Source of the DNA: Dipteris shenzhenensis
Taxonomy: Eukaryota > Polypodiophyta > Polypodiopsida > Gleicheniales
NCBI GenBank assembly: GCA_047967505.1
Contig: CM106538.1
DNA: 64,000 nucleotides
Reading direction: 5' to 3' (one strand)
The position numbers were made by a program, and so were the translations under genes. The first letter of the stretch is position 1. Each line of letters starts with the position of its first letter. Under the pieces are notes generated by a model. It ran no database searches and was not told the DNA's origin. It saw only the letters and a program-made list of their open reading frames with translations. Positions 11,543 to 22,900 of the stretch are shown here, piece by piece.

Positions 11543-12757
11543 CGTCCCCACGATGCAAAACCAATGCAAGCAATAAAAATACTTTGGTTGACTGGGATGA
11601 ACCCTTCTTTACTGTGGGCAAGAACTTTGGCCGCAACCAAGGTTCCTTGACCGTAGTCAAGTCTCTCTGACTGAAGTTAGCTCTAGATACTCTGGTTGAC
11701 TGTAGTCAACTCTTCTTGGCCAAAACCAAGATTCCTTGATGAAGTCAAGCCTCTTTGATCAGAATCAATGCTTTGACCGAAGTCACAAGAACTTCTTGGC
11801 CAATAAAAACTCTTGGACCAAAGTCAAATAAAGAGTATACTTTATGAATTGCTTGGGGTATTACAAGTTGGTGACAGTAGGTGTTCCTGATAATTACAGA
11901 GAAAATGCATGAAATTTTCAGATTTGCTAATATTATAGTTGATAGAGTCTGTATATGCTGAGACACTGCAGAAATTCCAGGACTTGCAATGCCATGCTGA
12001 AAGTTGCACAAAAACTAGATAGAAAATGCTGATTCTGCTTGCCTCCGAGTGTTTGTATCATCTAAAAATTGCAGACATAAGTGAATTGTTGTCTTATGCA
12101 AGTTGCTGGGCTATTGACCTGGTTTTGGCTAATTTCTTCTGAAGTGTGAAATTGCTAAATTTGGTGAAATTTGCTAGAAATTGTGTCAAAATTTTGGGAT
12201 TTTGCATGTTTGTAATATTTTTGCATTTAATCTATGCAAGAGATTACCATTTGTGTTGTCAAAAAGAATTTGCATGTCTTGTGCTTTATATTTTGTGAAT
12301 TGATCAAGATGACTGCATACATATTGGAGGGCTCATTAAAATTTCATATTTGTAAGCACAAGGTCAAGCCTTCTTGCTCTCATAGAGACAAAGCCAGAAA
12401 CAGGTGTGAATTTTTGTCAAAAGGCAGGCTCTCACAAGCCACTAGGTGTTGCTCATGCAAAAATTTGCTTTATTGCAACCACCACTTGCATCTGCCCTGA
12501 AGTACACTGGTATTTGCAAATATGACGCTACAAGGATTGGAGCCGATGCTATATCTTTCTTCGATCCACGCATCAAGCTTTCTCTGAGTGTGGAATAGGG
12601 AACACTTTCTTAATCATCTTTGCACATTGACTTTCGCAAAAAATTCCACAATGAACTTGACATTGTCCAAGTATTCCTGAATATGGACAGAAAGCTTGCC
12701 CACAACGAGAGCAAGAGAAGTGTTCGTGTTGTTATAGCATTGACACCTTTGTCTGTG

Positions 12758-13156
12758 TTAGATGCTATGCCTTACAATGATGCCAACTGTAGAAATGTTG
12801 TTGTGCATTGAGATCCACGTCAAACAAAACAAGGTTGGCTTGTCTGCAACGTGGCCCCAAGATTTCAATATCACAGGGGTTGAATGTTCTTCCTTACCCT
12901 CATCTGTAACTTTTGGAGCCCCTTTTTCAGCCACCTGCTTGGTTGGACTTATCATTTTATTCCGAAAGGGCACTCCAAGTATTGTGTACTCATCAAAATG
13001 AGGTAGAGTAGTAGGAGCAGAAAGACACATATGCTTGTGTGGTCTTGATATAAAGCACAAAGGACATGGTTGTCCCCCACCCCAGCTGTTTTGGCTGACT
13101 GAAATATGAGGCTGCATACAAATGGCTTTGCTTTTCAGTGCTAGCCTTGAGAACAT
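12758..13156 (-). CDS. unassigned 132-aa open frame
   Basis: ATG-started frame on the minus strand, not recognised. The middle has protein-like texture: GQPCPLCFISRPHKHMC contains a Cys-x2-Cys pair and a later His-x2-Cys, followed by LPHFDEYTILGVPF. There is no ribosomal or transposase signature and no neighbouring frame of the same family. It could be an exon of an unknown gene, a captured fragment in a transposon, or chance. Confidence 0.2.
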   Translation of the reverse strand: MFSRLALKSKAICMQPHISVSQNSWGGGQPCPLCFISRPHKHMCLSAPTTLPHFDEYTILGVPFRNKMISPTKQVAEKGAPKVTDEGKEEHSTPVILKSWGHVADKPTLFCLTWISMHNNISTVGIIVRHSI

Positions 13157-13496
13157 ATAAGTTGGCGTTTCATCTGCTATGCTTCTATCTTTGAAGCTCC
13201 TTGAGTTTCCAAGCTAATCTGTGTAGGTTGAAAGTGATAGTTAAGCAGGAAGACTTCCTTCGTATGGGCATTCAATGGTTGTAGTTCACGCTCCGTCAGA
13301 TGGGCATTCAATGGTTGTAGTTCATGCTCCTTTGCGGGTCTGGTCAGGATTAAAATACTGTAGGTACTTACATTTTTGTGGTCCGGGCTAGGGTTTTGCA
13401 AGGTTTCGTATTCGCAACTTCTATCTATTCGCTTCAATATGCCTGGATTACATTGTAGATAGCATATGCCTTAAGTGGAGATGTGTAGTTGTCTTT

Positions 13497-13610
13497 TACA
13501 AATTGGGTGTATATGTGTATGTGTCTGTTTGTGTGTGGATATGCATGCATGTGTGAGAACATATTTCTGTGTGTGTATGTGTGGATATGCATGCATGTGT
13601 GAGAGCATAT
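13497..13610. repeat. GT-rich tandem sequence
   Basis: A unit around TGTGTGTGGATATGCATGCA recurs twice within GT-rich sequence. A related GTGTGAGAGCATAT stretch recurs at about 47915. Confidence 0.6.
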
Positions 13611-13857
13611 GTTAATCAAATGGTCTGCACCCACCATTTGGCACCCTCGACATTGGCAGGTATGTCTTAGTAGCTAGTCTTTGTGATAAGTGAAGAGTGA
13701 TGGTTTTTAATGTGATGGAAGACTTGGAATTTGCACTGTTTGTTTTGTTTTTACATGATGAACAGGTCCTATTTCCGTTTAGATAACATTTTGGAAAAGG
13801 TCATGGCATTGGTATTTTATCTGGATTAATTTATAGAGATCTTTTCCGGTCTTGCAG

Positions 13858-13932
13858 GGTGGGGCAACACACGTAGATATTGCTTGCAGCCCCCAGCTTG
13901 TCAAATTGGCACTTGAGTTATCAAACTTACCT
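13858..13932 (+). CDS. YCF23: DUF561 gene, first visible exon
   Basis: 25 codons (GGATHVDIACSPQLVKLALE and on to SNLP), acceptor CTTGCAG, donor GTCAGT. The exon before it is not in the readable sequence. Confidence 0.9.
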
Positions 13933-16900
13933 GTCAGTTTTGATGATTGCGTATCTCTCATTTCTGTAAAGAAATCAATAACGAGACAGAATTTTACTTT
14001 CAATCGCATGGCAAAATCATAACTATATCTGGGATAATTGTTTTACCATGTTAGGAACACTTTTGTTGTCTCATCCATGATCTGACAGCTAATGTTTTAC
14101 ATTCTTTCCTGCTCCTTACGTCAGGTATGTGTCTCATCAGTGGAGCCAGAAGCTTTTATCGATGCTGTAAATGCTGGAGCACACTTGGTACTTTTTGCCT
14201 TTTATAAGAATGAATGTTTGACTATCAACAATGTCATCGTGCATCTTTGTTCTGTCAGTTGTAGAAGTCTGATCTCCTGTTGAAACAACAGTGGTTCTGG
14301 CTTCCTCTGCAATTTTGAGCTGTGTGTGTGTGTGGGGACGCGATACAGTCATATTTTTAATTCAGGTTTCTTTTGACAGGTTGAGATAGGAAACTATGAT
14401 TCCTTTTATCAGAGCGATCGGGTCTTTTCTGCTGAGGAGGTAATAATATGACATGCATCGTTTCATCTGTCATAACGAAGAGGCAATTAGCTTAGCTCTG
14501 TTTGTGAACTTTGAATGGATCTGTGCTGCACTTTTTGTATTATAGGTATACTTATTTTTTAAGTCTATCCTTGGGAAGAAGCTTCTCTCATGTTTCTGGA
14601 AAGGAAAAAAAGAAGAGTCTCTCGTGACTACAACACAGTTTACCTTTATTCTACTTGCAACAAAGCACATGAGTAAAAATATTTTATAAACCTATCGTGA
14701 CCTCTTAATATCATACCACTAGATTTCATATAGGCATTCATTGCCAATTATTATCAAGAGGAGAACAAGGAGGGTGAAGTGTGAGAAAGAAAAGAAAGAA
14801 AGAAAGTCTATTAACATCCACGGGAGACCAACAGGTCTATGGGATAGCCAAAAGAACGAGCTAGTACATCCGCTCAGGGAGGGCACGTGGCAGCTCCCAA
14901 GGAGTGCAAAAAAAGCAACTCAAAGTTATTTAGAGTACCTACATTATAATCTGAAAATAAAAAACATAATCAGCCATACATGTTTAAGACTGAGAGTCTT
15001 TTGATTTGGATTTAAACCCTTGATGAGTGCGACACCCTCACGGTAGGCTCTCCATTTCCCATCCTTTCTAGCAGTCTTGACCTTGGCGAATTCTGTTGCC
15101 TTATTTTTCAATTCAGCTCGTGTGAGTCCCTCAGCTATTAATACCTTGGTCTTTCAACTTTTAAGATTGTTGGAGAAGCTTGATCCGCAAATCTCGTGAG
15201 TTAAGTGTAATGATAGCATGTCATCTAGAATGCAAGAGATTAGTTGCTTTGGCATCTTCATCATCATCAACCGTCCATTCAATGCTAGGCGTGGCTGCTT
15301 TGATGTGTGCTAAAGATTTACGGAAAGAGTCCTTCTCTTTGTACCTGCCTTCAGGGAGTGGCCCGATTCTAATCTTGAGGGAGCCCCCCTATTGTAATCT
15401 CTCCTTGAATATTAGTTTTATTTGCCTCTATATCAATCTCCACAATCACTTCTCTTTTAATTGTTTGTACTTTATAGTAAACAAGATCTTTAAGTGTAGA
15501 GACTAGTTGAGGGGTAGGGTGAGAAGCCCCCTCCTTTGATGTGTCTTTGCATATGGAGAAGGTGTCAGTGCTGCATGTCACGATTTGTGACGTATTCCTT
15601 TCTCTATACCTTAGAATTATGGATGGTTTGATGAATGGACACTTGTGGAAGGGTATGCCCTTTCGACGGGACACTTCCTATGAGGCACAACCCTTCACAA
15701 GAGACACATTCTATTGAAGAGACACTACCATTGTAATGTACCCTCTCATCAAGGGTCACACCCTTCACAAGGGGTACACAGCTCTTCATGCACATACTTT
15801 AGAGTACACACCTTTTCATGTGTGACTCTTCACTCATAGGACCTCCTTTGCCAGATTTCCACGGGTGGTTCCATCCTACCTTGCCTGCTCCCTCCAACAT
15901 GAGCAATCTCAGGGAGCAGCCCGGATCTTCTTCTAGGAATGGCACAAACTAGAGCGCAGTCTCGTGCTCTTCTCACAGGGACCTCATATATGTCGCAACG
16001 CTTGCGTGTAGCCTCTCCGGAGATAAGCGACCCTAATCCAAAAAAGACCCCTAAACATACAAGGCGAAGCATTACTTCAACTTCAAATTTCTCAGCTTCA
16101 GGACAGCATTTCCGACTTGGTCCAGAAAGTCCAACAACTCCAGGATTCTCGCAGTACCACACATACAGAGGATTGATGGGATATCTCAAGGTGTACAAGC
16201 ACACCTTGGTTTCTATGTGTGTGTGCTAGAGGCACAGTTAGGTGCCCATAAGCACTATTAGGTGGTGGTAGAAGCCACATAGGATGATTGAGAGAATCTA
16301 GGAGCAGATTGAGGAGATGATTGTGGAGCTCAGAGGTCATCAGTGATGTCAGTGATCATGTAAGAGGTGCCTACTTAAGGACCTCAACCTTTCTTCATTC
16401 TATAAGCAAGAATTCTCAGTTTGTGTTCACTCCATGCTTTCCTTTCAGTTCACCAACATGGTATCAGAGCCCTTTGATCCTCCTTGAGCCCATTTGTGCC
16501 ACATCATCTTCTTCTTCTCCATCTTCTTCTTCTTCATCTTCACCATTTCTTCCCTTTCTTCCCAAATCTTGCTAGAGCTTGTTCTCCCTCGTTTCTCCGC
16601 CATTCTCCAAGCCCTTCCTGTTGGAGATACCCCTCGTATGGGCGAACTTCCACCTGCAAGCAATTGAAGAAAGGTCGTCGCTGTTGGTCGCCATTCCACG
16701 AAAATCGTCAAAACTGTCTTCTGCGTTTTCTCTGTGTCTGCTCCACCTTTCTCTAATTCCTTTCAGGGGAAGCTTCTCCATATCTTGGGCTATCTTGTGT
16801 TGAAATCTGAGCAGCAATGGTTGCATATTCAAGGAGAACAGAGCCAAAAACCAGTCGATTTTGACGACGCTCCAGCCAGCAATATCGCGCGCCATTTCGC

Positions 16901-19900
16901 CCAACCTCTGTGTTGGATCTTCTCTGGTATATGAGCTTTCTTTTGCTTCAGAAAGCCCTGTTTTCTTTGCTCTGAAGAAGGAGATACAAGCCCTCCAAGT
17001 TCAGGCCTCTGTTTTGGACAGTTTTGACAAGGTTGTGAGTCTGATGCTACATTAGATGCTACTTTAGCATTTCTGAGGTTGTAAAGTATTGAAAAGCATC
17101 AGTACAACTGTGGCTACTACTTTCTTTTAAGTTGCTATACCTGGATTTGCTTGGAATACTTTCATTTAACCACCTCTATAAAGCATGCAAGTGAAAACAT
17201 CATTTTTATTATGTTTTGTAGTATGGAATTTGGTTGCAAGCCTTTGCTATTCTAAATGCTTGTATTTTGAAGCTCTTTCTAGCCCTGTAAGAGAGTAGAC
17301 ACTGCCCATTCTGGGTTAGACCCTCTCATGGCTACCATCTTGAATATGGATAAGTTCAATGGTAAAGGCTTTCACACATGGCAGATGAAGGTTAAGTTTG
17401 CATTGATGAGGGGAAACCTCTGGGGGCTTGTTAAACTGGCGTCAACTTCTTCTTCAACAGCCTCTAATGCTGGAGAATCCTCAGCTCCGACACACCCGGC
17501 AAGAGATCCTGCTAGAGAGGAGAAGGCCTATGGCATCATTGCTCTTGCCTTAGGAGATGACTATATTCATCACATCTTTGACTTAGAGTCTCCTTCGGAA
17601 GCTTGGTAGAAGCTTGACATTATTTTTGGTGCTAGCTCTCACATCTCAAAATTGTCACTTAAGATTGCTTTCTTTGAATTGAAGATGGTTAGTGGCACTC
17701 CTCTGGCTGCCCATGTCAATCTTATGCGGAGTCTCATGACTCAACTTGCTTCTATCAACTCTCCAATCACTATAGATGATGCAATGGCAGTGTTGCTTAA
17801 GAGTATGCCTGAAGATTATGATCAGGTTGTTACCAATTTGAAAAATCTTCCTAATCCTAATCTTGAAGGTCTTATTTCTTCTCTTCAAGAAGAAGAAAGG
17901 CACATGGAACTTCGGAGATGCAATGACACAGCCTCTGCCATAAAAATCCAGAAGGGCAAGTTTTCACCTTGCAAACATTGTGGGAAGACTAATCACCTCT
18001 CAAAAGACTGCTTCAAGATCAATCCATGCAAACACTGTGGCAAAAACAATCACCATGAAAAGTTTTGTAGAGCCAAAAAGGAAGCAACTACAAAGTCAGA
18101 AACTGCCAATCTACTTTCAGTTGATGTGCCTCCACAAGATGAGGCATCCTATGAAGATCATGCTTTTTGAATCATCTCCATATATGCTCCAGATCTCCCT
18201 TTTTTATATTGAGTTAAGGTACTCAGCCTGGATAGTCCTCCAAAATGAATGAAATAAACTATTGTGTTTTGTAAACACCTCTGGTCACCATATGATGTAG
18301 GCCATGTGTATGTGTTTTGCTCCATGGTACCTCCTGCAGACATTGTGTGCATGTACATGCAGGGGAGATAACCATTGGAAGGTCTTTTGTATCCCTTTTG
18401 TTTACTTCACACCCTTGGGAACCCCTTGCTAGCATGAGAACCTAGCCATAGATTTATCCTTGACCACCATGAGATGGCATGAGAAACTATGAGACTAGAT
18501 GTATCCTTGACATAGCCCGAGGCATTCCCTTGAGGGGGGGTATGATGGGATATCTCAAGGTGTATGCCCCAGGCACACCTTGGTTTCTATGTATGTGTGC
18601 TAGAGGCACAGTTAGGTGCCCATAAGCACTGTTAGGTGGTGGTAGAAGCCACATAGGATGATTGAGAGAATCTAGGAGCAAATTGAGGAGATGATTGTGG
18701 AGCTCAGAGGTCATCAGTGATGTCAGTGATCATGTAAGAGGTGCCTACTTAAGGACCTCACCTTTCTTCATTCTATAAGCAAGAATTCTGAGTTTGTGTT
18801 CACTCCATGCTTTCCTTTCAGTTCACCACCAAGGATGACGTGACACCACCGGACGACTATGTGGACCCGATCCCACCAGAGGTAGAAAACGCTGAACTCC
18901 GTGCCCTCTACCGCCTACTTCAAGCTTCCAAAACTAAAAGACTTGGCATTAAACTTCCGGAAGCCTACACTGGTCAATGAAATCGCAGAAAAGTTGACCA
19001 ATGGCTTGCAAAATTGCACATGTACTTTGATACTGTCGACCTCACTGAAGGGAAGAAGATTGCCTCGGCTGCCTCCCTCCTCAAAGATACAGCTTTTCTA
19101 TGGTGGCAACGACGCTTAAAGGACGGCAAAAGCGTGTTAACTTGGGAAAGTTTTGAACACGTGCTCAATATGCAGTTCATACCTGCCAATGCGGACTTCC
19201 AAGAATGCTCAAAACTTTGACAGTTGGAGCAAACGGGCTCGGTGTCTTCCTACATCTCTCAGTTCACCCCATATTCTTTTATCTTTAAAAGTAAATTATA
19301 GGTGATGAGGTCTAAACAAGGTACAAAGGTTTTTTAAAATATAATCAGCATTTTCTTTTGAGGCTTTATTTGGGGATTTCTCTTTCAGGTGTTGCATCTT
19401 GCAAGGCGAACAAGAAAGCTGCTTCCTGTAACAGTTCTCTCAGTAACAGTACCGCATACCCTCCCCCTTGATGAACAGGTATTCCGATGTCTTGTTTTAT
19501 GTTATCTTTTTCTGTGAATCAATTAAGTTTGATTGTTAATACTTTCTGATATGATGTTACATTGAAAGACATCAGAAGTGTATGCTGTAAATCTCAGTTT
19601 GTTCCACTGAGTTTTGGGAACAAGAGGATATGTGCGTGAGATCTGTAAAAGCATCTCCTTTAACTAAAATAGAGATTCCTGACCTTTGGAAAAGAGAAAC
19701 ATGTTGAGACACAGTAGAGTTTCGCCTAGTCCACAGCATTCATATTTTCACATAATCTCTAATACCTTTGAGAATAGTGGTGTTATTTAGAGATTTTTCT
19801 GGTTGTTTGTCTTTATATTCTGAATAGTGACCTATATCATGTTTTCAAGACTTAGAGCATGTATTGTACTATAAACTAAGTATTTGACTGTGCAAGAAAT

Positions 19901-22900
19901 GCTTGTGGCTCTATGATGGTGAATACGCCATTCACAGTGTACAATGTGATTTCATCTGGCATTTTTGAATGTGTATTGAACCTGCCGTTGCAGGCCTTGA
20001 TGTTGAAGGGTTTTTGTTTATACGTTGAATGCATTTGGACGTTATCGTTGGTGAGAAATTAATAAGATGGCGAATTTTTTAAATCTAATCGTAGGCCATG
20101 CTTCAATTTAGACTGCATGGCTAGGATTTGTGGCCCTCTTTGAAATTTGTGTCAATAATTACGTTTATGGTACTGCTCTTTGTGAGCAATACAAATTAAT
20201 CGTGAAATAAAGAGAAACTTCACATATGTGTATCTGGATGTTCTCATACATGCACATGTGTCCATTTATGAAGAGAGCATTAATTTTGAGGCAAGCAGAG
20301 GTATAAATTAAAAACAAATAAAAGCAGGCTTTATGTAATATCTATGTATCCTAAGGGTGTACATGCTCAAACTGCTGTTTGTGTGTATTCTTGATTGGCC
20401 TCCTATAGTAGAAGACATTTGAGCTTTCATCACTTGGAGCATTACCAAACCAACAGTTAAATGTATTGATAATATATTTATTCAAGCAGTAAAAGGAAAC
20501 AAGATGCTTTCATTTTCTGCCTTTATAAATGTGCATGAAAAATGTTTCCGAAGAGCATTGTAGGATTTGGATGTGTCCTTAATATTCTGCATAGGGGCAT
20601 CAATGCCAACCCAGTGTAGCATGAAGCCATTAATAACTTACGTTTTTCTTTGTTTTTCTTTTTAACAGGTCAAATTAGCTGAGATGCTTGAAAAAGAAGG
20701 TGTGGACATTATTCAAACTGAAGGTGGCACAAGCTCAAACCCTTTGAATTCAGGGGTTCATGGTTTGATTGAGAAGGTATTTTTCATGATACCCTCTCTG
20801 GACGTTGACTTGCTCAGATTTTTATTCTGCAGATTTATTCTATAAAAGATTCCTTTCCTTTTCTTTAGGGCTTCTTACTGCTAATAGCTACTTCTTTGTT
20901 GTGACAGGCCAGTCCAACACTTGCGGCAGCATATGCCATTTCAAGAGGAGTATGCATTCCGGTCATGTGCGCCTCAGGATTGAGTGACGTGACAGCTCCT
21001 CTAGCATTTGCTGCTGGAGCTGCTGGTGTGGTATGCCATTTTCTGTTATCCTTTTCCTTTTCCTTCTCCTTCAAATTCAAGTTCATTTATGTCATCGCTT
21101 CCTTAATGTGGTTTGATTGAACCTCACCATAAGGCAATACTTGACAATGAAGTCAGTCCTTCAAATGTTTTCCTTCTTTTATATACACTCCTGTTTAGAA
21201 AATCAAGCAGTGTGGAAACAGCATCCTGCAAAGTACTAACAGAGCAAAAGACAGTTGTACAATAAGCCAGCAATTATGTCTTGCAGGCATCAAGGGGATG
21301 GCCAGGCCATAAGATGAGAGCACTCCAAGCCATCTGTGCTCTGATGTGACCTCTGATGTCTTGTCCAGAGGATTTAAAAAATGATGCCAAACCTGCCCTA
21401 GGCAAGAGTATGGAAATGTCAGATGCACATGGAAGCATGCTATTCTTATGTGAATCAATTAAAGACTGTTATGACACAGTAATCATCACATTCACTTGAA
21501 GGGTAAAGGGTATAGAAAGAATCACGTCTATGGTACAAACAACCAAGTAATAGTTTTTGAATCCTTGAACATAGTCCAGACACAGCTTCGCCATCTAGAA
21601 TACAGATGGACCAATACAAGGGATAGTGGCTGCTGATGTTAAGCCCTTGAATACCTATACGTGTGTGACTTTGGCAGGATGGTGTCACCCAAAATATGAT
21701 TTTGTCATAAGTAGAACTTAAAGCTGCCATCTAGAATACAGATGGACCAATACAAGGGATAGTGGCTGCTGATGTTAAGCCCTTGAATACCTATACATGT
21801 GTGACTTTGGCAGGATGGTGTCACCCAAATACGATTTTGTCATAAGTAGAACTTAAAGCTGTAACTCAATTTCAGGAGTCTACAAATCTGTAAGCTTCGG
21901 GTCCGCCGTATTCTTATTGGATTTGAGTCCAGAGCTTGCATGGCTACCATATAGTGTGATAAAGCATCTGGATGGCCAAAACACAATCATTTTATCTGCG
22001 AGGTGCCACCATATGTCCTTGATGGGATATAGTGCTTGACTTTGACTGGACATGGTGTTCTAGAGCTTTGAAAGCTTTTGATTCTATAGATGCCACTCCA
22101 AGTGCTTGATGTTGACTGGCCATGTCGGTCTAGATTCTTGAAGGCTTTTGATTTTACAAACTACTCCCGTAGTGCCAAAGAAAGGTATCATTATCTCCCT
22201 CATCAATTGAAACATGACCGCTGTTCAAGATCTGAGGACAAGAAGTGGCGTCTACCATGGGATATGGTTAGGTTGAGACAAGGGATAGTTTGGTCTGCAG
22301 TTGTGTAGCTTATTTGTGAGATTAGGGGGAGGGGAGGGGTACTGTGTCTTTTGAGATTAGGGGCTGGGGGGGATACCGTGTCTTCTAAGATAACCTTGGA
22401 TCCATTTTCACTTCATGAGACATATAGGCCAACAATGATGTGAGATGCAATGAGGAAAAGATTACTTATTAAGATCCTTGGGAGGGACCCATTACGATCC
22501 CACAAAAAAACTTGTCACCTCTTCTTGGAATGAGGAGCTGGTTGAGGAGGATCAATATCAAAGGAGAATGTGTTTAAATAGCCTAGCAGAGTAGGGCAAG
22601 TGTCACTTAGCCCATCCTACAGGCTATTGATAGACGGTAGCGATGCGTGGGATTGGGACGGATATATGGAGGAGGTGGATGCTAGCTAAACACGCTGGCC
22701 CTTATAGCCAAGAGGCGATTTATATTAAGTCTATGTTTGGACATAAAATGCCTAGTGTTAAGGAGGTCGGGTTAACCTAGGGTCATGTAACCTAACAGTG
22801 GGATAGTTAGGACCTGACGTACCTTTGGTACAATTAGGGTAGTCTTAGGGTTGAGACACGTAGGACACCTATGCCTATATAAACGTGGGCCTCAACTTAT

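Larger units (their letters stand above)
11543..13857. other. non-coding stretch upstream of first visible exon (probably intron)
   Basis: No transposon protein is readable here. It holds a TTGAC-rich segment (11587-11827), AT-rich sequence, a GT-rich stretch at 13497-13610 and a 132-codon minus-strand frame at 12758-13156. A short segment around 13497-13760 resembles 47881-48125. The Ycf23 N-terminal exon could not be found, so this is probably part of an intron more than 13 kb long. Confidence 0.5.
16174..18831 (+). mobile_element. non-autonomous TR-GAG LTR retrotransposon
   Basis: 2658 bp, flanked by a perfect 5-bp duplication AGGAT (16169-16173 and 18832-18836). It has LTRs of 285 and 289 bp with TG...CA ends, a primer site complementary to initiator tRNA-Met, an ~870-bp leader, one gag gene with two zinc knuckles, and a polypurine tract. 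There is no protease, integrase or RT. This matches plant TR-GAG elements, which must use enzymes of another element. It inserted in a gypsy gag already lying in intron 3 of the host gene. A second, partial copy sits in 8640-9986. Confidence 0.9.
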
